Below, one piece after another: positions 1 through 30,101 of a DNA stretch of 64,000 nt (position 1 is its first letter; the number at the start of each line of letters is the position of its first letter). Source of the stretch: Desmodesmus armatus (lineage: Eukaryota > Chlorophyta > Chlorophyceae > Sphaeropleales > Scenedesmaceae); the NCBI GenBank assembly GCA_007449985.2, contig VIIQ02000575.1:877001-941000 (forward strand), given 5' to 3'. Made by a program: the position numbers and the translations under genes. The notes below the pieces were generated by a model. It did not search any database. It was given only the letters and a program-made list of their open reading frames with translations, and had not been told where the DNA came from.

Positions 1-39
1 AGTATCATTCACGTTCTCCATGTCCGAGTCTACCAGTGG

Positions 40-44
40 TTACA
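40..44 (-). terminator. Candidate TGTAA polyadenylation signal of HEATR5
   Basis: On the minus strand TGTAA lies 15 nt past the HEATR5 stop codon. TGTAA is the usual poly(A) signal in chlorophyte algae. The window ends 40 nt later, so the cleavage site cannot be seen. Confidence 0.35.
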
Positions 45-59
45 TGCAACGGTCAGGGC

Positions 60-18308
<18,249 letters not shown>

Positions 18309-20263
18309 GTCTGACTAAGATGTTGGTCAAGATTACTAATGCTCTCTGTCGCCGGTTTCAAAGGGGCGTCTACCCGCCTTGCTCACCCCCGGGGCGAACA
18401 CCCAATGGTTCACATGAGCACTTCAAGTGCTATGGTTGAACTGAATTTGTAGCGGACCAGCTGGCATGATGGGCATGGCGTCATGGGCCTTGGGCAGTCC
18501 ACCGTTGTTCAACGCTGTGCCAGGCTGCTGTTTCAGTGGGAAGGCAAATAACGCTCAAGTATCAACTATCACAGATTTTGCTGACAACAAAAGCATCATG
18601 TTACAGCGGGCAAACCCTGCCTGATCCTGCTGCCATTACAATTCCTGCTGCCATTACAACTTGTAATGGTGGGAGCGCAGCAGCACTACTGCTGGCGGCT
18701 CAGCAAAAAGAAAATGATGCAAGCACCAGCCACTACCGCAGAAAGGCAGTACGGTCATTGTAAATAGACCTTGCATTTGCGCACAGCACACCAGACGGCC
18801 GGCAATCAGAGTGTCGGCAACACCCGTCAAAACACGCCCATCTCGACAAACACCAGCACAGCATCAAACGACACTTGTAGCTGCCGGCCTGCTGCACAGA
18901 CCACTCTACCCTGCCCTGAGCACTGCAAGCCAAGTAAAGCAAAAGAAACTGCTGACAGCTGTTTGGATGTGGAGGACGGCACGAGCTTGAGCCAAGCTGA
19001 GCCAGGACAGTGACCTGATAAAGGAGTGAAATGTAACAAAACAGAAGCAGACAAGCCGTTCCAGGCTCCCGCTGGTAACCAAGCCAGGGATCATTCACCA
19101 TGTCCCTTATCACCTCACAGTACCAGCCTGTTGCTGATCGACTCAGGCACGAGTCACACACTTCTGCATCTGCAAGGAGCGGCCCACGCCAGGGTTCCAC
19201 TCCGTTATGCTGGCCCCTTGCCTGTAAGGGCAATGCACTCACGGCCAAACCACACAAGGCGGGACAAGATCCAAGCAGAGCTGCAACGCAAAACTCGCCC
19301 CTTCATCTGAATGCATGAAGTGCTTGCAGCCACTGCCCCTGTGTTTTCCACATGGCGGCTGGTTGCCAAGTGCCAGGCAAAGTTCACATCTTCAGCCAAC
19401 AGATTCACACGTCAACAGTGGTGCGGCCCCCTTGCCGAGCCATCGGCGTGGTAGCAATGAGCTCACACACTCAGCGCCATGTGCATGCAGGTTCACGAGC
19501 TGCTGCACAACAACTTAACCTACACATGCGATCCATCCAACGTGGTGACTCAATCTGGTCACACCAGGTATTGATTGCAATACCGCAGCTCAGCATGGTC
19601 TAAGTGACAAGCTGACAAAACAAGACCAACAGGCTGACGTCAGAACTGTCCAGAGCAGGTCCCTGTCACAAGGCACACAACCGCCAATCAACCATTAAAC
19701 AAACATGCAAGTAATAACAAGACCGCAGCCGTCAACAGCAGCCAGGAACACTCCTGGAGCAGACCATGCATTAGCTACTTTGGGCCCAGCAGGGTTTAGG
19801 GTTTTTCCACCTCTCACCCTAAACCCCAAACCCTACCTACTGCAAAGTATGTGTAGGCACAGCATTTGGCACACCTGAGCACTGTTGAGCTCACGCTGAG
19901 CTGCAAACCTTGGTGCAACCAGCACACCCTTTGAGCTGTCACGCAAACGCATTCGAAAACATGGCACTGGCAACCTTGCAAGCACCGATGAACTCACAAG
20001 ACCTTCGGCAGCCAAAGTGTCTAAGCTGTGCTGTAGCGCCCGCACAACAGCACATATCTGCAGGGTAACAGGCACCAAGTTGCCCTACCAACTCCTTGCT
20101 GTGAGCGATAACCAGCCAACAAAACACAGCAAGCTGCCTGCGCAATGAAACCTCATGCAAGTACATCAGTATCATTCAAGTTAGCTTGCACGACATGCCT
20201 GGGCTCAATTCGTATGGAACCCTCAAGTCACTAGTACATGCATTGCATTGTGCCCCACCATCA
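18309..20263. other. Intergenic interval between HEATR5 and the LRR-cyclase gene
   Basis: Both neighbours are read on the minus strand, so this interval must hold the 3' untranslated region of the cyclase gene and the promoter of HEATR5. I find no convincing TATA box, no conserved open frame and no RNA gene. Short open frames here (for example minus 18733-19257) show no family motifs. The one distinctive structure is the telomere-like motif pair at 19791-19836. Confidence 0.6.
19791..19836. repeat. Inverted pair of short telomere-like motifs
   Basis: AGGGTTTAGGGTTTTT at 19791-19806 is followed after 10 nt by ACCCTAAACCCCAAACCCTA at 19817-19836, the complementary strand of TTTAGGG-type repeats. 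Plant and many algal telomeres are TTTAGGG or TTTTAGGG. Each arm has only about two units. Confidence 0.75.
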
Positions 20264-23200
20264 TCACGTGGAGCCCTGGATATGGCCCGTACTGCGGTCT
20301 TTGAAGGTCTTCCGTGCAGCCAGCACACGTGGTGGTATCTGCAGCATCGCCTCCTGCAGCCCCCGCACTGCCCCTGCAGCCACAGTCAGCCTGGTGCCCT
20401 TGCCCCGCGGCGGCTCCTCAGGGAACCGCCTCCCCAGGAGCGCCGTGTGCTGCAGCTGCACCATGTCATACACACCACTGCCTTTGAAGCTGAAGGTGCC
20501 CAGAAGTGAGGCAGTTACTGGCTCCGTGACCCTGTCTGCAGCCCCCACCATGGCAGGCAGCAGCTGCTGCCCGTACCCCATGGGTCCAATGCCCCCAGCC
20601 ATCGTCAGGGGGTTGTAGCGGCCGTAGCTGGCACCAGATGCTGCGGCTGCTGCCGCTCGGGGGTATACGTACCCCACCCTGCTGCTGCTGAGGCTGCCAT
20701 GAGGTGCCGCATGCCAGCCGCTGCTGCTGGGTCCCACCGCTGCTGCCCCTACCCCAGGCTGCTCCGGCACAGACTGCTGCTGCTGCCTGTGATAGGTGTA
20801 GATCTCCTTCTGGCCCTGCTTCAGCTGCTGCTGCCGGTACCAGAGCTCGTGCAGCGCTCGGCTGTGCAGCCCCTGGGGTCCAGTCGCTGGGCGGCAGTGC
20901 CCTGACGTCTCGCTCTGGCTTCTGAGGGCCATTAGCTGCACTAGACTGGCCTGCGGGTCTCCCCAATCTGTCGCAGCAGCAGACTCTGGAATCGACTCAG
21001 GAGAGATGCAGTCGAGGCCGCTGCTCCACGACTGGCGGCCTGCCGGGGCGTCAGCAGCGCCAGCAGATGCTGACCAGCTTTCAAAGCAGCGCTCTGCGAA
21101 GTTGATGTCGCAGACAACCTGGCCGGGGTGTGCGGCGACGTCCATGAAGCGAGCCGCCCGGTTGACTGCACCACCTGGCGTAGCAGCAGGGATTCAGGGG
21201 ATGGTGAGGGTGTTGGGTGCGTGCCCAATCGGCAAAAGCGCGCATGAGGGACGCAGTCAGCTGACGGCCGGAACCAATGACGCAACACTATGCATATGAA
21301 ACAGTGCACAGCTGCTGAAACCTGAATACACAGTAGAAGAAAGCAAGTGTAGACGTGTGCTATTCCAGCATCAATATCAGTGGTGCCGGTCTACAAACAC
21401 TCGCATAAACAGCAGCACAACATGCTGTCACAACCAGTCCAATTTCGTAAGTGGCATGCCGCATGTGGTCAGCACAGCACAGCACAGCACAGCATCTGTC
21501 TGAACAGCGCAGCAGCACGCAGCGTCGACCGCACCCCACCTGTGAAGTTGGCATGTCCCATGTGGTCAGGCAGGACACTGGTTGGCGCACCGTCAGAGAC
21601 CCCCATGCGCAGGCGGGGACCCCTCAGCAGCAGCTGGCCTGTGTCAGGATCTGACACCTCCTCAAACCCTGGCATGTTCAGGGTTGTCTCTGGCCACTCC
21701 ATGTACATCAGCGCCTCCTGCACAAGGCAGCACAGCAGCAGTAATACTGCTTAGTAAGCACAGGCACATGCACACACAGTGGAGGACATCTGTTGGTGGA
21801 AGGTTCCATGGTCAACCCGCACCTGATGTGAATGCACCCCGTGCCACACTAGCATAAATGAGACCTCGCATCAAAACCAGCACCTTTCGGCTGCGTTTGC
21901 TGCTGCTAGCAGTTTGTATGCTGCCAGCAACAGACCCCACACACTGCCGCAACTCCTTGAGGGTACTGCCCCAGCCGTGCCTACCCATCACTTTATGGGG
22001 GGGGGGGGAGGTTGTTACAAGTAGATACTTTCACCGCAAAGCGGTACTCTCTACACTTGATCGACTGGGTAAGCCAAAGACGCACACCTGAACTTTCATT
22101 TACGACCATTACTAGTAACATGGCAGCAGTCCCTTTCTGCCGACTGACAACCCGCCTCTCACTTGCCTCCTGCACACGCGACAAACAGCCCCCCCCCCCT
22201 CCCTCCCTCCCTCCGTCCCCGCCTCCCGGAGCTGGTAGCATTCAGCCAGCGCCTGCCCCTCCCTGGCCTCCTGCGCACGTGACAAACAGTCCCTGCTCCC
22301 TCCCTCCCTCTCTCCCTCCCTTACAATCAGCCAGCACCCGCCCTCCCACCCACCTGCACCAGCAAGCACCACTCCACCGCCCTCACAGGTGACTCAAAGG
22401 CCACCATGAACCTCAGGTCAGCCTCATGACAGCGGCACATGTAGCCGTCGCTGCCCGGCAAGCAGGCCGTCACCTGCAGCATGCAGCGCTTGATGGCCTT
22501 GTTCAGCACGTGCAGCTCGGCCTTGTGCTGCCTGTGGGCCAGGTTGTGGGCCCCTGGAACCTCAGCAAACACGAAGGTGACATCTGGCAGCGGCGGCCGG
22601 CAGCTGGTGCGGTCCTGCAGCCGTGAGGGAACAAGGTCCTCTCGCCGTGCACCTGCGCAGCGGCCAGCAGGGGGAGCGTGTGTGCGGTTGCCGCGGTTTG
22701 GTTACTGCATTGTGATCCTGGTGTGTTATAGTGAGGCGATCAAAATGCCGCCATCGGTGTGTCAAGAGATACAGTGCATGCATGCCATCTGCCACTGGCA
22801 GACACAGACACACAATGCACTCCCCGGTTTGCTATCCTAGTCGGACTATGTTGGCATGCCTGATAGACTGCTTGCATGTGACTTGCATGTTCATAGTATG
22901 CCAGCTACACAAGTACTCCCTGTGCCAACACACTCAGCCCAGTGTCAGCTGGTAAGGTTGTCGACTGGCTGTTAGTTCGTGACCACCAAGCTCTCTTGGT
23001 TTGATGCCAATCAAACAAAACCATATGACATTCGTCACAGACGCCCCATGCACATGAAATACCTAGTGTATTAGCATGGTGTCATACATGGCACCATCAC
23101 ACGGCCGCACAGCACAGCACACACACCTGGGGCCTGGAAATAGTCCTTCTGCACCTGTTTCCAGCCCTGCTTCTGCCGCACCGGCTGGCACCACCCCAGC

Positions 23201-26200
23201 GCCTGCAGGTCGCTGGTGTGCTGGGGCAGCCGCCGCATCTTTGGCGCAGCAATGGAGTACAGCTGCAGCTGCAGCACCTGCTCCCTGCCATACTCACGCG
23301 ACCCTCTGCCCCTGCCGCCTGCCGTGCCTTGCTAGGCACCACTGCTGCTGCTTGTGGCGCGTCCCCGCAGCTGCTGTCATCGTCCTCAGCTGAAGGACTG
23401 GACTCCCCAGATGCCCAGTTGGGCTGAGGCATGGCGCCGTTGGCCGCTGCTGCCGCCGCAGCAGAGGACGGTGCAATGATAGAAAAGCAGCCCATGTGGA
23501 CTACGATCGCGTCTGTGTCATAGTCGCAGGGGAGATCCTCAGGGGTGAACCTTGTGATGGATTTCTCCCTTGCAACAAGGCTGCAGTAAGGCAACAGCAG
23601 CAACACAAACGAACGGAAAGTAAACAGACAGCCGTGTCCCTGAGACAGCTGGGCACAGACAAACACGATGCACGTGCAGTGTGGTGGCAGCTGCGCAGGC
23701 CTCTCGGGTTGCTGTCTCCAGTATGAATAGCCTTTGCCAAAGGACATGACAACTAGCAGGGACAGCTTTGAACATGACAGCTAGCATGGAAAGCTTTGTA
23801 GGAGAAGACAGCCCCGCCGCACCTCCAGCAGCTGGATCCACAGGCGGCCCGCTGCATCCTGGCCACGGCCTGCGCCTGCAGCCGTTGCTGCAGCTGCCTG
23901 TCATTGTATCCATCCTCCTCCACAGTCCCAAGTGCGCTGAGGGAGTGCTTGACCAGCTTGAAGGTGTGGGAGTCCAGCAGCACCTGGCCGCCATTCGCAA
24001 CTTCGCTGACATGGTCTGGGGTGTTGATAGTCAGTTGGCGGGTTGGCCAACGTGTTGTTGGCAGGCAGCAAGCAGAAGGCAGCAGGAAGAGTCTCAGGCT
24101 GGGTTCTTTTGCCGATATGGCCTCAGGCTAGCAGTTGATGGTCATCTAGCAGGCCGGTGCGACTAGGTAGGTGCACACAGCCTTCCAGCAATGAACGTTC
24201 CACATTGACTACAACTCAGCGACTTACTTTTCGCTCTCAAGAAGACAGCGCTGCTTCGAGGCTACACCCGTACGGGAGCCAGCCAGTCGCGACGCCGATT
24301 CGCACTGACAACCGTAGCTCCTGCGCTGCATGTGCTCCATCGGCTCCAAGCGGCTGCAAAAGACTGCTGTGCAAGCCACCGCGGACGACCTGCGATAGCC
24401 GGTGCATGAGCGCACTACCCGCGGATGCCAACCGCGACGCAGGCCGTGAGCTCGCACCGCTGCCTGACCGCGGCACTGCATGCCCGTCGAGCTGCTGCAT
24501 GCTGGGACTGTCGATCCGGCAAAGGGAGACCCTTCATCGCCGCCAGAGGTGGTTTTGAAGAGCCCAAAGCCTTTGAAGCTGCTGCTGCTAACTGACTGCT
24601 GCGGCGGTCTCAGCTGCAGTTGCACAGGGCTGTCCTTGCTAAGCCGGGTGTCATCCGTGCAGGAGTTCTGCCTAGTTGCCACCTGACGCTGCTCGGGCTG
24701 CTGCAGCTGGAAACCCAGCCTGAAACCTGCCTCGATATCAGGCTGTTGGCTGCTGTCAGCGCCCTGCCTGAGGCCTGTCGACGTAAAGCTGCACTCCTGA
24801 CTGCGCTGGCCCAGCAAACTGCTGTTCTTGCCCAAGCTGCTCGCCCTGCCATCACTGGCTGCTGAGAAGCTGCCGTGCCTTGCACTGCCCCCCAGACTTC
24901 CCACAGGCTCCTGCCCGGACCCTGGACCGCCACCTGTCAGGGCCGGTGACGATGTGCCAGGCGCCATGAAGCCGTAGCTGGAAGTGGCGCTGTGGTCGCT
25001 GCCCTGGGTAGTGACTGAGCCCATGTGCGCCTGTGTGGTGATGTGGCTTGAGGGTATAGACGTGGGCAGCTTGAGGTTCCAGGACTTCTGCGCGAGGGCC
25101 TGCTGGACCTGCAGGTAGTTGACACCGGTCGCTTTGCGCTCAGCAGAATCAGTACTGGCTGCTAATGTGTACAAAGGGTTTGCAGGCTCTGTAGCAACAG
25201 CTACAGGCCCTGCGCACACGTTTGCTGTGCACAAGGGCGCTTTCACCAGCTGTCTCTGCGCACGCCAACTACATGCTGAGACAAGTCCAACTTGGTGATT
25301 GCATTCGTAAGTGTGAATGGCACCAGCATGCCGTCTTATAATAACACCAACATTCCGCATGCATGCACAAGTACAGCACTGCCCGCCATGTCCAGCAGCA
25401 TATCTCCTACCTGCAGCGCAAACGCAACAGCATCCTCCGCATCATGGAAGGCGATGGTCCAGCTGTCGCCCTCCTGGTCCAACACATGCCCTGCGTGTGC
25501 GTGGCATGCCTTGCGCATCATGTTGTTGTGGCCACCCATGGCCTTGTTTATAACCTCAGGGTACCGCCGGGTCAGGTCGCTAAAGTCCTTCATATCGGTG
25601 ACAACGACGCTGATCAACACCTTGTCGCCTGGCTTTGCCTTGGGCGGGCCCTTGGAGCGCTTGGTCTGCGGCAGGCGGCCGGGGCAATAGCAGTAGGAGC
25701 GCTGAGCATGCCATAGCTGTGTACACAGGACACACTAACCCAGCACTAGGAGCAAAAAGACCAAGTCGATGGTTCAGCGCGCACATGTAAGTAGCCTTCA
25801 CAGTGGCCAACTTGCAGACAGACCGGGCTCACAGTGGCCTTCAATATTGGACATGCAGGTCGGAACACAGCGTCAGGACCATTCACCTGCAGCAGTCGTT
25901 CCCTGAGCCAACGGGGGCGCGTCCTCAGGTACTGCCGCCATAGCAGCAGAGCTGCTGCCAGCACTGTTACTGCTGCCACCGCGCATGCAATGATGACGCT
26001 CTTGTGCTGGGCTGCTTTCTTCTCCTCCACACATGTCAGCACAGTATCGTAATCGCTCCAGACAGCAGTGCATCCCTGCAAGGCAAAACAGACATGAAGG
26101 CTCAAGGGCGAACACCACATCTGAACCACTGATTTGGCACTTCAGGGTGTATAACCAGGCTTGGGGCTACCATGTAATCAAGTGGGGAAAGCAGTGGCAA

Positions 26201-29200
26201 GCCACGGCAGCTGTACCAAGCCAGTCTGTTGCAGTTTGGCATACACCATCTTGTGTGATGGACAACAGTGTGGCACGCCCGGTGAGATTGCCCCCGCTGT
26301 CACCACTGGTTTTTGTTCTATGTGCAAGCTTGCCTGGAGGCACTCGCAGGCTTGGTACTGGTAGTAGGCAGGGTCGATCTCCCACCGCGCCATCTGTTTC
26401 TTTTCTGGGATAGCTGCAGCCTGCTCGCCCAAGGGCCCTTCGCAGTCTTTGCGAGCCTGCGTCGGGGACTTGCGGACAATCTCCTTGCACTTCATATTGC
26501 TCTCGTCGTCTTTGGGGAGGGCGAAGTCCGTGAATTGGAGAAAGCAAGGCAGCAGCGCATCTGGCGCGCACTTTATGGTGCCTGCCGACGCATTGCCAAA
26601 CTGCTGCGGAGTGCGGCAGAGTGTTGGGTCGGTGCAACTGTAGTTTGTGGTGACGACCTGCGCTTGAAAGACCAGCGGGCAGCACGCATCATCCCATAAC
26701 AATGAGTGCCAGACACAAGCTCGCGGGACATGCAACACTGCCTGGGTTACTGACGTTAGTATACATAGTATGGCTATGTATATGCCTGCATACCGGTGAT
26801 ATGTGGCAGAAGGCAAGCTGTGTCAAGTGTACGAGGCTGAGTCAAGATGGCTACTTGCTCACAGCCACTCTTTGTCCCTGTTGAACCACCCACAGCCAGG
26901 CATGTGAAGGAAGCAACTAGTGCATAGCGATTGGCAGGTCTGCCTTGCAAGGCGCATGTGAACTACGCATGTCCTGGGGACTCACATATGGTTTGGTGAT
27001 GCCTGCACAGGACGCGTTAGTCTGCAGCATCTTGACCACTGCCAGGCGTGGCAGCAGAGCCATCTCGGCAGGAAGCTCGCCGGTGACGCCAGTGTTATTG
27101 CTGAGGTCCAGCTCCGTTAAACCGTAGGACAAACTGCATGCAAGGCAAAGGCGCAGGGCGCAACACGCAATTTGCAACGCACATACGTGAAGCAAAGAGA
27201 TGGAGATGTCCGTCACGGACATGATGCAACCCAGCATCTGTGGCGCGACTCAGCTTGCAGCCTTTCGTCTGTTCCTCTTTGCATGTGTCACAGGTCTACA
27301 ACAGGAAGGTTGCACATATCAGCAAGATTGCACTCGCATGCAAGCAACCGCATGGTGTTCTACAGGTGTCACCTGTCCATGCAGTCAACCCTAACCCACT
27401 AGCACAAAGTGCTGGCTTGATGTGTCCCATCGCCAGTCCCATCGCAACTGGACATCTGCGCATACTTGACACCGTATGGTCTAATATGAGAAGCGCATGC
27501 AGCATGGCGGCCAACTCAATCCCTCACATATAAGATGTCAAGAGGTTTCCCAAAATGCCAAAGGACCATATGGATTGGTGCCTCCCGACAACATCGCTCA
27601 CCCAATAGCGCCAGGCGTTGTCCCGACAAACTGGTTGTCCTGAAGCTCCAGCACTGACAGAGCAGGCATGAAGTAAACGTCTTCCACAACGGTGCCGGAA
27701 AACCGGTTATAAGAGAGCTTCAGGGACTTGAGGTAGGCCAGCAGTGTGATTTTGGGGGGCAGCAGTCCCGTCATGAGGTTGTGGGAAAGGTCCAGATACT
27801 CCAGAATGCGCAGGTGACTGAGGGCAGTTGGCCACTTCCCAGTGAATTGGTTGCCACCGGCAGAGTATGTTGCTAGCTGCTCCCTGTAAGCACAAAGGAA
27901 CACACCCCCAGGCATACGCGTGTTGTCAGCCACACAGGCACACATCTGATGGTGTGCCTAGCTAGCCGCTGCATCTCACGTGCTGCTTTGGGTGTGCTTG
28001 GTGATCCTGGCACGCACACGGTCCCAATGCATCTCAGAGACAATGACATTTTGACACGCAGCAGGCGTTCAAGGGATGAGAGAAGCGTGCCAGGACACAG
28101 CAGTGTGTGCTGCATACCCAAGCACCTCACTTGTGCCTTGCACAGCATACTGTCCTGTGACCCAGATGCCCCCGGCATCATCGCCGAGTAGGACACCTAC
28201 TTACGTCCAAGTGCTGCCGCCACCACTTACCAGGCTGTGGTGGCTGGTAGTGAGCCAGTGAACATATTGCCACTCAGATCGAGCTGCACAAGCTGGGTGC
28301 ATTGCTCCACTTCCTTGGGACTGCCTGTCAGCAAGTTGCCCCGTACATTGAGCACCAGCAGCGAGCTGTAGCCTGCAACACAGTCAAAAAAGCAGCACCG
28401 GTGTGTCAGTCAGGGTGCTGGGCGCCTCCTGGAAGAGGGGTGTCAGGCGTGTCTCACTGGTGATGCTTTGCCTTCGGCCCCTGGCAGTCGGTCCGCCTGA
28501 TTGCTGTGTGGTGGTCAGCCAGTGGGAGTCCGACCACCTTGGTAACTAAGGAAAAGTGACAGTGCTGCACAGCGTGCACGTTGACACAACACAAGCATGC
28601 ACCGTGGGGTATCCAGTCCTAAGTAACACCTGGTGCACATGCGCAGATCAGCTTGCCACCCGTGATTGCACCAGCTTCCCATCCCAACTCTGGCACCTGC
28701 ACCCTCAGCCCCCATGCATTTTTGCTCACCAAACCGTTCGGTAGCCTACCACACCATGCAAGCTGAAAGACCTAGGCTGCACACCCACACCCTACCTAAC
28801 TCACCCTGGTGGCATAAATCAGGGGGCAGCTGTCCTTCCAAGCTGTTAGCCTCCAGAACCAACTCTTTCAGGTATTCTTGCTCCCCAAAACGTGCAGGTA
28901 TGGTGCCCATGAACCCAGTGCGGTCTGTGCCCTCATTGTGGCCGAATTGCGCGCCCAAATTGAGTACACGGAGGAGCTTCAAGTCAGCAATCCAGCTGGG
29001 CACTGTGCCATTGAACCAGTTGTTCCCGATGTTTAGAACGGTGAGGTTCTGCATGTTCCGCAGACCTTCGGGTATGGTTCCAGTCACCCAGCAAGTGCCT
29101 GTGGCATACAGAAGTTGGCGGCAACACATATGGCAGCATGATACAGCCTGAACGCCATCCTGAACAAGGAGTGCCAGCATAGGCGGCGGGGCTGGCGGTG

Positions 29201-30101
29201 GGGGGGGGGGGTACATGGTTTCCAAAATTGGGTGTGTGAAGCATGCCGTGCCAACTGCAACTTGTGTGACGAACACAGTTGCTGGGTTATAACTATAGAA
29301 CTGCTCTCAACCAATCCACAGTCTGGCTGTAATGATGTAGCATACTGCTGCAAAGCCATGCGGGTCTCCGCCCCCAGCAACGCACCGACATTCAGATACT
29401 GTAGATGCTTGAGTTGCCCCCACTCCTCTGTCAGCCTGCCAACAACGTTGTTGCTCTGCACATTGAAGATGACGAGCCCGCAGTCGTGCAGGGTCTTCAG
29501 CGACCCTATGAGCACTGGGTTTTCCAGGCTCACGTTGAGGTTGTTCATCTGCTCGTACAAGCCCCTGACGCTTCCCAGCACGTAGCACTGATTGTCAGCC
29601 TGCCGCCGAGCATCACAGCACTGCACACCGTGCCAGTCACAGTACGCAGGCATGCCATTCCGGCCTTGCTTGGACAGCAGCTGCCGACAGGGCTGCGTCG
29701 TGGTCTGATTCCACCCCTCCTCCTCATCCCATGGGTCTGACACATTATTTGACACCCTGTAGAAGTCCGCAAGGGCCTTGCAGATGCGAAGCTGGCACTT
29801 GCTGGTGCAGTTCCTGTCAATCACGCCTGGGCACTCTCGTGCTGTGACCACGGCAGGAGCCACGAGGTTGTCCACCAGCTGCATGCACAAAGCAGCAGGG
29901 TGAGGTTGCATGCCCTGAACAGGCTGAGGAAGGGCCACCATGGCCCCAAGCGGGTGTTGAGGAAACTGGTTGTTCCACACTCACCGCATCCCGGAACTCC
30001 GCGTGGCCGTCCTTGAGTCCTTTCACAACAGCAGCAGTAGATGCTGTTGTGAGCAGGATACCCACATGGAGACAGAGCAGCAGCGTAGCCCAGCTCCTCA
30101 T
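20264..30101 (-). CDS. LRR receptor-type class III nucleotide cyclase with two cyclase domains
   Basis: Predicted membrane protein of about 1,700 residues. In order: a signal peptide (MRSWATLLLCLHVGILLTT); a Cys-rich cap ending CDWHGVQCCD, as in plant LRR receptors; about ten plant-type leucine-rich repeats (pattern LxxLxLxxNxLxGxxP); a second Cys-rich juxtamembrane block; one transmembrane helix (VIIACAVAAVTVLAAALLLW); then two class III cyclase homology domains and a low-complexity tail. It should bind an extracellular ligand and make cAMP or cGMP inside; which one cannot be told. The ATG gives a clean signal peptide and the gene diverges from the neighbour at 30744. Exons 1-9 and 13-15 join in phase; exons 10 and 12 contain apparent 1-nt frame conflicts, so the gene may be damaged or the sequence locally wrong. 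Confidence 0.8.
21061..23330 (-). other. Second cyclase homology domain (C2)
   Basis: Exons 12-15 encode EYGREQVLQLQLYSI, then VTFVFAEVPGAHNL, where the first metal Asp is replaced by Glu. HEADLRFMVAF, RGPRLRMGVSDGAPTSV, and GGAVNRAARF with the Asn and Arg used in catalysis follow. Together with C1 this resembles the split active site of mammalian membrane adenylyl cyclases, with metals from C1 and Asn/Arg from C2, here as tandem domains in one receptor. Confidence 0.7.
22150..22345. repeat. C/T-rich minisatellite in a cyclase-gene intron
   Basis: About two degenerate copies of a roughly 100-bp unit. Each has a GCCTCCTGC-ACGCGACAAACAG-like segment followed by CCCTCCCTCCCTC runs and CAGCCAGC. 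It lies in the intron 21718-22353, ending close to the donor of exon 13. Confidence 0.6.
23823..25665 (-). other. First cyclase homology domain (C1)
   Basis: Exon 9 encodes LISVVVTDMKDFSDL and DQEGDSWTIAFHDAEDAV, which carry the two metal-binding Asp positions of class III cyclases. Exon 10 continues with VQQALAQKSW, then a long Ser/Gln/Gly-rich insert. A conserved RIGVATG follows, but in a different frame from the insert. Exon 11 resumes in frame with EVANGGQVLLDS. The Asn/Arg transition-state motif of a complete cyclase is not visible here. Confidence 0.7.
26076..26333 (-). other. GC-AG intron in the LRR-cyclase gene
   Basis: Exon 7 ends ...TGCCTCCAG and the intron begins GCAAGC; the acceptor is ttgcag before GGATGC. 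The join gives CECLQ|GCTAVW in phase 0. I found no GT donor nearby in a suitable phase. Confidence 0.6.
26986..29878 (-). other. Extracellular leucine-rich repeat region of the cyclase receptor
   Basis: Exons 2-6 encode the LRR ectodomain. Clear repeat cores are NLTVLNIGNNWFNGTVP, LLVLNVRGNLLTGSP, LVQLDLSGNMFTGSLP, ILEYLDLSHNLMTGLLP and LTELDLSNNTGVTGELP. Spacing and the GxxP ending match plant receptor-kinase LRRs rather than animal ones. Several NxT/S sequons suggest glycosylation. Confidence 0.85.

Larger units (their letters stand above)
20264..30101 (-). other. Exon map of the LRR-cyclase gene
   Basis: Exons in transcript order (minus strand): 29985-30101, 29386-29878, 28805-29098, 28231-28372, 27602-27883, 26986-27133, 26334-26657, 25887-26075, 25411-25665, 24228-25108 (frame conflict inside), 23823-24015, 23127-23568 (frame conflict inside), 22354-22652, 21540-21717, 20264-21174. 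The intron 26076-26333 is GC-AG. An alternative acceptor starting exon 11 at 24005 would join exon 10 in an open frame, but at the cost of a conserved cyclase motif. Confidence 0.7.

Noticed and set aside
18733..19257. A minus-strand 174-residue open frame in the 18.3-20.3 kb interval
   Set aside because: It is Cys-rich, lacks family motifs and splice support, and shares its composition with neighbouring non-coding DNA.
23285..23298. A donor GTGAGT at 23297 ending cyclase exon 12
   Set aside because: The nearest acceptors would make introns of 13-29 nt, and the splice would delete the conserved EYGREQVLQL motif.
24228..24500. Tiny introns to reconcile the frames around RIGVATG
   Set aside because: The only available donor-acceptor pairs give introns under 30 nt, far below plausible size, so a frame conflict is reported instead.
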